In this document: positions 27,969 through 36,501 of the stretch, in pieces | Position numbering within the stretch: the first letter of the stretch is position 1 | Layout of the letters: every line of letters starts with the position of its first letter | Assembly: GCA_029243025.1 (NCBI GenBank) | Contig: JAQWSU010000014.1 | Coordinates: 53,341-117,340, forward strand | Reading direction: 5' to 3' | DNA from: Pirellulaceae bacterium | GTDB lineage: Bacteria; Planctomycetota; Planctomycetia; Pirellulales; Pirellulaceae | DNA: 64,000 nt | Notes under the pieces: model-generated | Seen by the model: only the letters and a program-made list of their open reading frames with translations | What the model was told of the DNA's origin: nothing | Databases searched by the model: none | Translations under genes and position numbers: made by a program

Positions 27969-27999
27969 CTAGACTCTTTACTGGAACGAGCGACTTGAT

Positions 28000-28072
28000 G
28001 CCCCCTTCGTCTAGTGGCCCAGGACATCGGATTCTCAGTCCGAAGACAGGGGTTCGACTCCCCTAGGGGGTA
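28000..28072 (+). tRNA. tRNA-Glu, anticodon CTC
   Basis: 73 bases fold into a cloverleaf. The acceptor GCCCCCT pairs with AGGGGGT (one G-U pair) with discriminator A at 28072, the anticodon stem TCGGA/TCCGA encloses loop TTCTCAG (anticodon CTC, reading GAG), and the T arm is AGGGG TTCGACT CCCCT. The CCA end is not encoded. A promoter lies upstream and a terminator hairpin downstream, so it is a single-gene unit. Confidence 0.96.
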
Positions 28073-28122
28073 CTTGCATGCCTTGCATTAATCCGCATGC
28101 AAACGTTGTAGGCCGCAAAATG

Positions 28123-28147
28123 GCCCGGTTTCCCCGGGCTTCTTTCG
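28123..28147 (+). terminator. Intrinsic terminator after tRNA-Glu
   Basis: GCCCGG (28123-28128) and CCGGGC (28134-28139) form a GC-rich stem with a 5-base loop, followed by TTCTTTC. A second stem, TTGCATGC (28074-28081) with GCATGCAA (28095-28102), lies directly after the tRNA and may guide 3' processing. Confidence 0.6.
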
Positions 28148-28175
28148 TGTCTTGCCAGTTGCTGCGAATCGCGAC

Positions 28176-28205
28176 TGATTTCTGCGCCGCTGATTTCTGC
28201 GCCGC
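28176..28205. repeat. Two tandem copies of a 15-bp unit
   Basis: TGATTTCTGCGCCGC occurs twice without a spacer. It lies in the non-coding stretch 28148-28502 after the tRNA, in which I recognise no gene. Confidence 0.8.
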
Positions 28206-28502
28206 AAGGTGTGGCCTCCCATCTTTCCCGCTGCTCGCCTTGGGTCGGGTCAAACCCGGCGCGAATATATCGGCCGCTGCCCTCGGGGCCATTGAGACTT
28301 ACCCATGAGCGGTGGGTCTCTAATCCCTAGGAGGTGTAAAATTTGGGACTTGCTTTTTGCCCGACACTGTCCCACCAAGGTCCCATGTTCGCGGTACAGC
28401 GCTGGGATGAAAAGCTGGTAGGCTTTCATGCCGCCAAGAACAGCATCGCCTTCAGTCGGGTCATAGCCGGCTCGCTTCATCTCCTGGAGTCGTCGATCGT
28501 GA

Positions 28503-28820
28503 TCAGGTGTCCAAGACTTGGTCAACCACATGCATCGGCGCGAATTCGCCCCAGAGAGCTTTCACAGGCTTCTTCATCGTCACGCCCCAGTGCTTTGAAT
28601 GCTCCTTGATTTTGACCACTTTCCAGCCTGGGTTTTTTTTCTCCGCGATCAAGATCGCCCGCGATGCTGTTTTGGCACTGGTTTTGGGAATTGAAACGGT
28701 GCGTTGTGACGAAACTAGAACTGATACTTCAGGCTCCGCAGCGTGAGCGATTTTCTCCAAGCCGATGGGAATGATGGACGCACAGGCAAGTAAAACGAGG
28801 TTCGAGATCTTCAGACGCAT
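28503..28820 (-). CDS. Small exported protein of unknown function
   Basis: 105 residues from the ATG at 28820, which has GGGGGCAAAG just upstream; a longer frame to 28868 lacks support. Residues 1-27 form a clear signal peptide ending IAHA before AEPEV. The mature part (about 78 residues) is basic, with VSVLVSSQRTVSIPKTSAKT and a Trp-containing HSKHWGVTMKKPVKALWGEF. I do not recognise a family. It stands alone in a gene-poor stretch, on the strand opposite to the tRNA. Confidence 0.5.
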   Translation of the reverse strand: MRLKISNLVLLACASIIPIGLEKIAHAAEPEVSVLVSSQRTVSIPKTSAKTASRAILIAEKKNPGWKVVKIKEHSKHWGVTMKKPVKALWGEFAPMHVVDQVLDT

Positions 28821-29547
28821 GGTCTTTGCCCCCTGGATGGCTGATTTCGCTTGACGTGCAGGACGCACACTACTGCACCAACTCGATTGCGTAAGCGTAC
28901 GAAGTGCAAACCATCTGACTAGCTCTCATTCAGACCCTCCCGCTGGCTCTTAGATCCTCCTGTCCTCCAAATTTTCCACGAGGACCAGTTACTGCCGAAG
29001 ATTAACAAACAGATAATTAACCACGGCCCATGCTTGTAAATGAGACCCTCAATATGTCTGGTTCGCTGGCGACCAATGGAGTGTTGATCGCATGGTGAAG
29101 AGTTTACCCGATATTAAGCGATCTCTGAGGCGTGACTGGATAAAAGTCGTACTGAGTAGCCCTCAAGGCAAATCCGACCTCCACCTTCCAAGCCAACCCC
29201 TTACAACCCCTGTGATTAAAGGTGTTGGAGATCATACGGTTAAGATTTATTGAGTTCGCTGGTCGGCGAACAGCAGTAAAAATTTGGAGTTTCAACAAGA
29301 CATCATCACATTGTTGCTGCTCCTGTTATGGGTCAGTTCGGCTGTCTCTATTTCGAGACGCACGGCCGTCATCCGTTTTGCCTGGAGGAAGTCACCACTC
29401 CCGACGCGACCTCTCCAAGCGGTATGCACTTAGCCGTCAATTAATCCTAATCGCCGCTATGTGGGGTGTTTGTGACCTCTCCAGGCCCACGCGCAGTCAA
29501 CCGATCTGGGCTGGAAAATACCAGATGGTTTTTTATGTATTTATTGT
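28821..29547. other. Gene-poor stretch, no supported gene
   Basis: About 730 bases between the small exported protein and the PEP-CTERM promoter. Open frames here are short, lack ribosome-binding sites and show no family resemblance. A minus-strand frame around 29104-29298 could be a decayed remnant, but I cannot name it. Confidence 0.5.
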
Positions 29548-29576
29548 TTGTACAGCCCATTTACCCCTACTACACT
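29548..29576 (+). promoter_or_regulatory. Promoter for the PEP-CTERM gene
   Basis: TTGTAC (29548-29553) and TACACT (29571-29576) are 17 bases apart. The start would lie near 29583, about 50 bases before the ATG. Confidence 0.4.
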
Positions 29577-29631
29577 GTCGATTAGTTCCTTGTGATGAGC
29601 CGGGAGATACCCACCACCACGCGGAGGAAAA

Positions 29632-30342
29632 ATGATGTTGTCGCATACGAGTTTCCGCACGACTGCCGTGGCTATCGCCGCGCTCTTCCTGGCGCCGGCC
29701 GCCGCCTGCGCATCGATTGTCGTCCCAGCCGGACTGGTTGCCGGACAGAAGTATCATTTAGTGTTCGTGACATCCGGGACGACCACCGCCCCTCTTTCAA
29801 GCCATATTGGCCACTACAACGACTTCGTTAACAGAGAGGCTGTGCAACAGGATGCGATAACGAAGGACTGGGGTACTGAGTGGTTCGCGATCGGTTCTAC
29901 ATCACAGGTGAATGCACGTGACAACGCCGTGGTGAGTGCACCGGTTTATCTGCTGGACGGAACTACTCAGATTGCCGCGGGCGAGGTTGACATGTGGGAT
30001 GGTGACATCCTAAGTTCGCTAGCTATCGACCAGAAGGGCGTCTATGGTGTCAATTCGACCCTTCACGTCTGGACAGGCTCCTCCGCTGCTGGCTATTCAG
30101 GGGATTATGATAGTTACTTGGGTTCCGTCACGCCCCGGGCCGGCTGGCATCCCGCGATCGGGCACTGGTGGCTCAGCGACCAAAACAAAAATTATTCAGA
30201 AACTTTTTCGATGTACGCTCTGAGCGAAGTCTTGACTGTTCCACCCAGCAACGCGATCCCCGAGCCGACGAGTCTACTGGTGTGGACCGGCCTTGCCACC
30301 GCCGGTGTTTGGGTCACGCGTCGCCGGAGGCGAAAGTCCTAG
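29632..30342 (+). CDS. PEP-CTERM sorting-domain protein
   Basis: 236 residues. A signal peptide (about 1-27, AALFLAPAAACA) leads an exported domain with no recognised fold. The C-terminus is a textbook PEP-CTERM tag: AIPEPTS, a hydrophobic helix (LLVWTGLATAGVWV) and a basic end (TRRRRRRKS reads as TRRRRRKS). In known systems exosortase (EpsH) cleaves the tag, and the substrates are co-regulated with exopolysaccharide genes. GGAGG precedes two possible ATG codons (29632 and 29635); the second has better spacing. No exosortase is in the window, but polysaccharide genes follow downstream. Confidence 0.85.
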   Translation: MMLSHTSFRTTAVAIAALFLAPAAACASIVVPAGLVAGQKYHLVFVTSGTTTAPLSSHIGHYNDFVNREAVQQDAITKDWGTEWFAIGSTSQVNARDNAVVSAPVYLLDGTTQIAAGEVDMWDGDILSSLAIDQKGVYGVNSTLHVWTGSSAAGYSGDYDSYLGSVTPRAGWHPAIGHWWLSDQNKNYSETFSMYALSEVLTVPPSNAIPEPTSLLVWTGLATAGVWVTRRRRRKS

Positions 30343-30462
30343 GGATGGGAGGTCCCGACAGCAAGTTTGCACCGCCACAACGATCCATTCCATCGATTTG
30401 CGTTCTAGACCACTTCTAACCTAAACCAATTTACCGATCGTTGATTTGTGGGGTAAAGAGAC

Positions 30463-31323
30463 GTGCACCAAATCAGTAATTCATGTCCACAGGTCGCATC
30501 GACAAAAGATGTTCTCGCGTGCTTTCGCGACGGCAGATTAGCAACGGTTGATGGGCGGGGCATTATGCACGATGAAGTCCTAAGAGGCTGGGGGTTTTCC
30601 GGGCTTCAGGATCGATTCGGTGATCGTCCGATCAGTTGCCACAACAAATTTGACGGCAGTACATTCATGCCGAGTTGGAGTACGCTAGGAGATCTTTGCA
30701 GTAGGCTGAACGCGCTGGGAGATTCAGCCCTGCCGGCTTTGGACGATCCGGATCGGATGAAGCTGTACGGTGTTGTCAACTCAAAGCGAGTGACCCCTTT
30801 TCGACCGATTTTGCGGGAGGTGAGTCGACACTTTTCGCATGCAATTTCATTTGTGTGGGTTGGCTTGTCTCCTGGTGGAATGCATGTCGATTACTTTAAT
30901 AATGTTCTCGTCCAGATCAGCGGTCGCAAACGGGTCACCGTTTTTTCGCCCAGTGATGCGGATGCGATTTCGCGAAATCACTACTTAAAGCTCCCAAACA
31001 AAGTTGATGTGTTGGCTCCCGAGAATATTGAAGTCTGTCCTGCACTTGGAAAAGCGTCAGGATATCAAGTTGAGCTAGGGCCTGGTGATGCCCTCGTTAT
31101 CCCATCGGCTGCTTACCATGCACCAGAAGCGCTCACAGCCGATTCGGTGTCTGTGAATTCTTTCTTTTCGCCAAACTGTTTCAATCGATATTTGAGTCGA
31201 CACTCGCGCAAATCGGACTCGTTGCCGTGGTGGATGACCAATGCAATAATTCGAGCTTCTGGCGAGAGTTTCCGGTTTTTCGGGCGCCCGCTTATCCGTT
31301 TAGGTCACTATGAGATCATGTAG
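30463..31323 (+). CDS. JmjC/cupin-8 family protein, probable Fe(II)/2-oxoglutarate oxygenase
   Basis: 286 residues, GTG start. The double-stranded beta-helix core is seen in FVWVGLSPGGMHVDYFNNVL, with the HxD metal pair (HVD), then VQISGRKRVTVFSPSDA, and GDALVIPSAAYHAPEAL with the distal His. This H-x-D...H triad binds Fe(II) in JmjC/cupin-8 hydroxylases. The enzyme may hydroxylate a protein or small molecule; the substrate is unknown. It follows the PEP-CTERM gene by 120 bases on the same strand. The start codon is uncertain because no strong ribosome-binding site is present. Confidence 0.75.
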   Translation: MHQISNSCPQVASTKDVLACFRDGRLATVDGRGIMHDEVLRGWGFSGLQDRFGDRPISCHNKFDGSTFMPSWSTLGDLCSRLNALGDSALPALDDPDRMKLYGVVNSKRVTPFRPILREVSRHFSHAISFVWVGLSPGGMHVDYFNNVLVQISGRKRVTVFSPSDADAISRNHYLKLPNKVDVLAPENIEVCPALGKASGYQVELGPGDALVIPSAAYHAPEALTADSVSVNSFFSPNCFNRYLSRHSRKSDSLPWWMTNAIIRASGESFRFFGRPLIRLGHYEIM

Positions 31324-32311
31324 AGTTAAATCGTTGGTGTTTAGGATTTAAATTTTCAGCCAAGCGTTTTTTTGGCAAGGCGTTACGAGGTGGCTGTGGC
31401 AACGGCCAGCTCGCCATCGGACTGCCAGCTTCGGTAACGCTGCCCAGCGGTTGATCGTGTTTATTGCGGTTACGGCAACCGGGTGTGAAAACCCAATAGT
31501 TGGTTCGGCTGTTGCAGCGTGCGAATCGTTCTACGCATCCAACGCGACACGCTAGAGCGATTGCCATAAAGGCGATCAACGTAAGGGTAACCGACTATTG
31601 CTGACGGACCTGGTTGGCTTCGCTCAGCTAATTGGCACAAGACGTCTGTAGATCCTGTTTGTTCGCCGCTCAGGGGGATTTGTGGGCTTCGTACTGGTTC
31701 GCCTCCGTGTCCGTAGCGACTCGATCTGGACGTGCACGCACGACGCATTTGTGCAAGAAGAAGTTTCCGAGTCCCCTACAAAGGTAGCTGACACCTTTTG
31801 GCGATTTTGCTGTGCGAGCGTTCAGCACGCCCGATTGTCGCATGTAATGCTGGCGTAGCCGTCGGAATTCGAATTACTTCGGCCTTTCAATCTCGTGATG
31901 AGTAAAGGTTTCCCTAGCCCGGTGATAATAAATCGGATCGAGAAAAAGGTGCGTTTTCGCAATTCAAGTGCATGGCCAAGATTCACTTGTCGTTTATCGA
32001 GCAACACGTGTGGATCGTGTCAACGAAGTGATCAACACTAAGCCCCCCGAATCGTTTAGTGGGGATCAGTCGGCTGCCCGGATGACATGAAGCTTGCGTC
32101 GTGTGTCCCTCGAACCAAGCAGGATTGAGTCTCGATGCTCAGGTTGGTGGTGTCCTGCCACTGGCCTTGCAATCCATGTATCGAAGGAGGAGACTGCGAC
32201 ATTCGTAGGCATTGCTCGAAAGCGATCGAACGACCAACGCCAAGTTGCGCACAAGATCGATCTGTCGTGAAGAGCTGGGATAACGCGAGATGATCAACAG
32301 CAGAAGGTTTT
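31324..32311. other. Nearly 1 kb without a supported gene
   Basis: Only short minus-strand frames are present (31316-31579, 31470-31748, 32056-32358). They overlap each other and lack ribosome-binding sites and family motifs. The stretch may be decayed coding sequence or hold an RNA that I cannot identify. Confidence 0.5.
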
Positions 32312-33214
32312 ATGAACGAACAAATCGAGTGGCCACAGAAAACGCGAGAGCTCCACAACCATCACTTTGATTCCACGATTTGGAACGATCTTTCGTTTCG
32401 CGACGACGACATCATCATTGCGACATATGCCAAGTCCGGAACGACCTGGATGCAGCAGATTATCGCCCAATTGCTTTTCGATGGGGCTGCCGATCTTGAA
32501 GTCGGGGAGATGTCTCCCTGGCTCGACCTGCGCGTTCCCCCCAAAGAGGTGAAGCTCCCATTGGTGGAAGCACAAACGCACCGACGGTTTATCAAGACGC
32601 ATCTTCCTGTCGACGCGCTTCGGTTCTCTCCTGCGGCGAAATATATTTACATTGCGCGCGACGGACGTGACGTGGTTTGGAGTATGTATAATCACCATGC
32701 GAACGCGAATGAATTGTGGTACGAAGTACTCAACGACACCCCTGGACGCGTAGGTCCACCGATAGCATCTCCCCCTGGCGATGTTCGACAGTACTGGCAC
32801 GAATGGCTGACGGGTGACGGTCACCCCTTTTGGCCGTTTTGGGAGAATGTTCGAAGCTGGTGGAATATCCGCAGCCTTCCCAACGTGATGCTCGTGCACT
32901 TTACGAACCTTAAGCAAGACATGTCTGGTCAGATCCGTCGCATTGCCGACTTTCTGGAAATTCCTATCAACGAATCGAGTTGGGATGCAATTCTCGAACA
33001 CTGTTCGTTCAAATGGATGAAAAGTAACGCAACCAAGAGTGTTCCTTTAGGGGGGGCGTTTTGGGACGCTGGGGCGGAGGTGTTCATCAATAAAGGAGTC
33101 AACGGGCAATGGAGCGACCTTCTAACTCAAGAGGAATCGGCTGAGTATGAGCAGAGGGCTGAGGCCGAACTGGGAGTTGATTGCGCTCGCTGGCTGGCGA
33201 CTGGATTCGATTGA
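32312..33214 (+). CDS. Sulfotransferase, cytosolic (Sulfotransfer_1) type
   Basis: 300 residues. The PAPS-binding loop is IIATYAKSGTTWMQQIIAQL, followed by RRFIKTHLPVDAL and the 3'-phosphate motif YIARDGRDVVWSMYNHH. The C-terminal FINKGVNGQWSDLL corresponds to the 'RKGxxGDW' motif. All cofactor-binding elements are present. The enzyme transfers sulfate from PAPS to a hydroxyl, here perhaps on a glycan or a tailored peptide given the neighbours. AGAAGG four bases before the ATG supports the start. The gene opens the polysaccharide/tailoring region. Confidence 0.88.
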   Translation: MNEQIEWPQKTRELHNHHFDSTIWNDLSFRDDDIIIATYAKSGTTWMQQIIAQLLFDGAADLEVGEMSPWLDLRVPPKEVKLPLVEAQTHRRFIKTHLPVDALRFSPAAKYIYIARDGRDVVWSMYNHHANANELWYEVLNDTPGRVGPPIASPPGDVRQYWHEWLTGDGHPFWPFWENVRSWWNIRSLPNVMLVHFTNLKQDMSGQIRRIADFLEIPINESSWDAILEHCSFKWMKSNATKSVPLGGAFWDAGAEVFINKGVNGQWSDLLTQEESAEYEQRAEAELGVDCARWLATGFD

Positions 33215-33578
33215 GCAAGAACAGATACCCTCTCCGCTTTTTTTCTGCCGCCACGCTGGTCTTTCTTGTCCTCTCATTCAAGGGGCGCAGCGACGTTATA
33301 ACCATAACAACCTGTCTAAATGAAATGCTGTCGAGCAGGCTCTCCTGACGTTCGTTGATTTTTTGCCGATGAGACGAGGTCGGATTCTAAACTTCAACAA
33401 AGATCAGGATCGGCATTAGAACAAACAAAACGGGTGGTCGATTTCTCTGAATCTCCTGGGAAGTTGCAATTGTTTTGGCTGTTCACGAGCTGTCGAAGAG
33501 GTCGCATTCTGTTCAAGATTCCGATATTTGAGATGAATTTTTTAGTGGTTGAGGATCGCGATTTCGTGGCCTGTAAAC
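33215..33578. other. Intergenic, nothing recognised
   Basis: AT-richer stretch between the sulfotransferase and GDP-fucose synthase genes. No open frame with family resemblance and no convincing terminator or promoter was seen. Confidence 0.5.
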
Positions 33579-34538
33579 ATGAGTATCAGTGACAACCGAA
33601 AAATCTTTGTCGCTGGTCATCAAGGCATGGTCGGCTCTGCCGTTTGTCGGCGACTGCGATCTACTGGTTGTGAGATTCAGACGGTCGCACGTGATGAACT
33701 CGACCTGACACAAACCAGTCCAACAGACGATTTTTTTGCCCAACACCGACCGGATACGGTTATCTTTGCAGCCGCAAAAGTCGGCGGGATCTTGGCTAAT
33801 CAAAGCTATCCGGTCGAGTTTCTGACCGAAAATCTGAAAATGGCGGTCAACGCGATTGATGCCGCCTATCGTTACGGCGTAAAGCGTTTCCTTTTTCTTG
33901 GCAGCACTTGTATCTATCCTCGGGATTGCCAACAGCCGATCAAAGAAACGGCCTTTATGACGGGCCCCCTGGAACCCACTAATGAAGGCTATGCGTTAGC
34001 TAAGATCGCTGGGGTGAAGCTTTGCCAGCATTATCGCAGGCAACATTCCGTGCTTTACCACAGTGTGATGCCTACAAATTTATACGGCCCGGCTGATAAT
34101 TATCACCCGGAACATAGTCACGTTCTGCCCGCCTTGATCCGCAAATTTCACGAGGCGAAGCTAGAAAGCCTACCGTGCGTCCAAATTTGGGGGACGGGTA
34201 CGGCACGTCGTGAGTTTCTTCATGTGGATGACCTGTCAGCTGCAATCCTGCATCTGCTTTCCCTTGAATCTCCGCCTGACCTAGTGAACGTGGGGACGGG
34301 GGAGGACCTGACCATTCGAGAACTTGCAGAGTTGATTGCTACAACAGTTGGTTACCGGGGGGAAATTAAAACAGATCCTTCTCATGCCGACGGTTCCCCG
34401 GTGAAACGTACGGATGTTGCGCTCTTGCACCGGTTGGGCTGGAGGCATCAGACCGATCTCCAGACTGGAATTAAACAAACTTATCAGTCCTTTCTCGATG
34501 AAAGTAATTCCGGGCGACTTCGATCTCGCGCCGTATGA
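33579..34538 (+). CDS. fcl: GDP-L-fucose synthase
   Basis: 319 residues from the ATG at 33579; an upstream TTG at 33549 is in frame. It is a short-chain dehydrogenase with Rossmann motif GHQGMVGSAV, the catalytic Ser region FLGSTCIYP and YxxxK in GYALAKIAG. The HSHVLPALIRKFHEA and GTGTARREFLHVDDL segments are typical. The enzyme (epimerase/reductase) converts GDP-4-keto-6-deoxymannose to GDP-fucose with NADPH. The partner GDP-mannose dehydratase is not in the window. It provides fucose for the glycosyltransferases nearby. Confidence 0.92.
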   Translation: MSISDNRKIFVAGHQGMVGSAVCRRLRSTGCEIQTVARDELDLTQTSPTDDFFAQHRPDTVIFAAAKVGGILANQSYPVEFLTENLKMAVNAIDAAYRYGVKRFLFLGSTCIYPRDCQQPIKETAFMTGPLEPTNEGYALAKIAGVKLCQHYRRQHSVLYHSVMPTNLYGPADNYHPEHSHVLPALIRKFHEAKLESLPCVQIWGTGTARREFLHVDDLSAAILHLLSLESPPDLVNVGTGEDLTIRELAELIATTVGYRGEIKTDPSHADGSPVKRTDVALLHRLGWRHQTDLQTGIKQTYQSFLDESNSGRLRSRAV

Positions 34539-34794
34539 ACGAGTAGACACGCACGTGAAATCGAAGAACAATGTTTTTAGTCAACCCTTCCGCGCCACGT
34601 AGTGGCGATTTGCACAGTGCGAATGGCTGAAGACCGCCATCAATTCTGATGACGGTGTCTCAACGTTCGTCTGTCTGTTTAAAGTCGGATTTATCCCGAG
34701 TCGGAAGTTCACGTGGTCGCAGGTCGTGGCTGATGGTGCTTTTGTTTGTTTCAAGGAGCCGTCGAGCTTACGTTCTCCCGTGGAAGGCGGCGCC

Positions 34795-34878
34795 ATGTAT
34801 CGCTATTTGAACGGTCCTAGGATGGACCCTACATCTGCGGGCTTGCCGTTCAAATCGTTTGACGGTAGATCGCGGTAG
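34795..34878 (+). CDS. Short open frame, candidate small peptide upstream of the PqqD-like gene
   Basis: 27 codons (MYRYLNGPRMDPTSAGLPFK, then SFDGRSR) with AAGG nine bases before the ATG, 130 bases upstream of the PqqD-like gene. It is the only short frame with a plausible ribosome-binding site in the 34539-35009 gap. No RiPP precursor family is recognised. The rest of the gap holds a 6-bp hairpin at 34593-34607, close after fcl, and no other gene. Confidence 0.2.
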   Translation: MYRYLNGPRMDPTSAGLPFKSFDGRSR

Positions 34879-35009
34879 CTCGATTTTCGCTCAGAATAAA
34901 GGCATAATTGAGGATTGGAGATGTTTCAGCCTGTTCGGTTCACTGGGGTCAGTCTGAAGCGCCGTTGCCAGTGCAAGAATTATCGTCGGCTGATTGCAGG
35001 GAAATAGAT

Positions 35010-35447
35010 ATGGAACCGGTACGAATTGCGAAGAACTCATCCTTGACGGTGGAAGATTTTGGCCACGAAGTGGTTGCCATCGATCTGAACGACGGCTCAT
35101 ATTTTTCATTGAAGGGACTTGCAGCTGAACTTTGGAGACTGATCGATTCCGACTTGACGCTGCCGCAAATCATTGAGCGGATGAGTGCGTCTTATGTTAT
35201 CGATGCTGCCGCATTGGCGAAGACTTCGGCATTCCTCAAGCAGTGCAAGCAGGAGGGGCTGATTTCCTTTGAAGAGAACGCCTTAAATGGAATTGATGAT
35301 TTTCGTGTTAATTCCTCTGGTAGTAAGGTGCTTCCCGAATTTGAGCTGGAAAAGATATCTGATATTCAGGACATACTTTTGTTGGATCCGATTCATGATG
35401 TAGACGACACCGGTTGGCCACACTCACGTTCCGAGGGAAACGGTTAG
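35010..35447 (+). CDS. PqqD-like protein (RiPP recognition element fold)
   Basis: 145 residues from the ATG at 35010 (AGGG upstream). An upstream in-frame start at 34908 lacks support. Residues 5-90 match PqqD: SLTVEDFGHEVVAIDLNDGS, the YFSLKGLAAELWRLID turn, and LPQIIERMSASYVID. This winged-helix fold binds leader peptides in PQQ, lasso-peptide and other RiPP pathways. A 50-residue acidic C-terminal tail follows. It is the first gene of a tightly spaced set; the HPr-kinase-like gene starts 3 bases after the stop. The HPr-rel-A PqqD group is the closest type I recall. Confidence 0.8.
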   Translation: MEPVRIAKNSSLTVEDFGHEVVAIDLNDGSYFSLKGLAAELWRLIDSDLTLPQIIERMSASYVIDAAALAKTSAFLKQCKQEGLISFEENALNGIDDFRVNSSGSKVLPEFELEKISDIQDILLLDPIHDVDDTGWPHSRSEGNG

Positions 35448-35450
35448 GTT

Positions 35451-36476
35451 GTGGCATTCATGAACGCGGATTGCGATCTTCAGGAATCGCTGCGGACGAA
35501 ATATAATGAAAACGTTTCGTCCAGCGCAACGTCGAACCATATCTGCTTCTGCAATCGAGATGTGTCGATTCATTATCATGATTCGGCAATCAGCGAGCTG
35601 TTTCAAGCTTCAATTCGTCACCTCGAAATGAGCAGCCCTGCAGGCTCCCCCGATCTTGAAATCTTTTGTTTTGCGACGGACGATTCCCCGCGACGATGGC
35701 TTCAAGAGAATGAATTGTCGATCGCGATCAATCAGACGATGTCGCATTCCTTCTTTCGGTATTGTTTTCAGGGGCACAGCTTGTTTGCTTTTGATTCTTT
35801 AGCCAAGCGAGCCTTTTATTGGGTGGATACTCTGTCTGCCTTTGATTTTTATCGAGCAAGGCCTTTCACGAGAATCCTGTCATGGTACGCGGAACATCAC
35901 CATTTGACTTGGGTTCACGCGGCCTGCGTTGGCATCTCCAGCGGAGCGGTGGTCATTCCCTCCGCGGGTGGCTCTGGGAAATCAACTAGCGCGGCTGCAT
36001 GTTTGTTGTCGGATTTGTTGTTTGTTGGGGACGATTTTGTTGTGCTCGACAAAGAACGGCTCGATGTGTCGAGCGTTTATAGCAACATGATGTTGTCGGC
36101 CAAGAGCATCGATTTACTACGAGACTTTGAACGGGTGGAAATCCTGCAGAGCAAATTTCAGGACAAGAAAGAGAAGGACTGTTATCAATTATTCGAGGAT
36201 TTTCAGCAGCAGTTGGAAATTCGATTGCCTCTCAGGGGAATATTGGTGCCGGAAATTGTTGCGGGGGAATCGAGGATTGTGCCAGCCAAGAAAGATGAGG
36301 CGATGCGAGCATTTGTCTCCACACTTCAGATTGGTCGGATTCTTGGGCTTGCTCCCAATCCGATGTTGAAGGATCTACATTCGATCGTACAGCAACTTCC
36401 CACTTGTAAGCTTGAGATCGGCGGTGATCTGGGAAGCATTCCACCGTTGATTTCCCAATTTTTAAATCGCGATTAA
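35451..36476 (+). CDS. HPr-kinase-like P-loop kinase (HprK-related)
   Basis: 341 residues, GTG at 35451 (an ATG at 35460 is also possible). The core has HAACVGISSGAVVIP, a P-loop SAGGSGKSTS at 171-180, and FVGDDFVVLD at 191-200, the layout of the HprK catalytic domain. The N-terminal 150 residues are unlike HprK. No HPr or PTS gene is near, so the substrate is not the usual HPr Ser46. Relatives in lasso-peptide clusters phosphorylate a C-terminal Ser of the peptide, and HPr-rel-A kinases have an unknown target. It lies between the PqqD-like and glycosyltransferase genes. Confidence 0.8.
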   Translation: MAFMNADCDLQESLRTKYNENVSSSATSNHICFCNRDVSIHYHDSAISELFQASIRHLEMSSPAGSPDLEIFCFATDDSPRRWLQENELSIAINQTMSHSFFRYCFQGHSLFAFDSLAKRAFYWVDTLSAFDFYRARPFTRILSWYAEHHHLTWVHAACVGISSGAVVIPSAGGSGKSTSAAACLLSDLLFVGDDFVVLDKERLDVSSVYSNMMLSAKSIDLLRDFERVEILQSKFQDKKEKDCYQLFEDFQQQLEIRLPLRGILVPEIVAGESRIVPAKKDEAMRAFVSTLQIGRILGLAPNPMLKDLHSIVQQLPTCKLEIGGDLGSIPPLISQFLNRD

Positions 36477-36501
36477 AGACGAGACTAAGGCATTTGCAAC
36501 T

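Noticed and set aside
28061..28340. Possible attachment-site repeat of the tRNA-Glu 3' end (CCCTAGGAGGT near 28327)
   Set aside because: Only about 10 bases match, with a mismatch; no integrase is present.
28250..28531. Minus-strand frame of 93 codons overlapping the small exported protein
   Set aside because: No ribosome-binding site and no recognised family.
29222..29635. Plus-strand frame of 137 codons before the PEP-CTERM gene
   Set aside because: It overlaps the predicted promoter and ribosome-binding site of the PEP-CTERM gene and has Cys/His-rich random composition.
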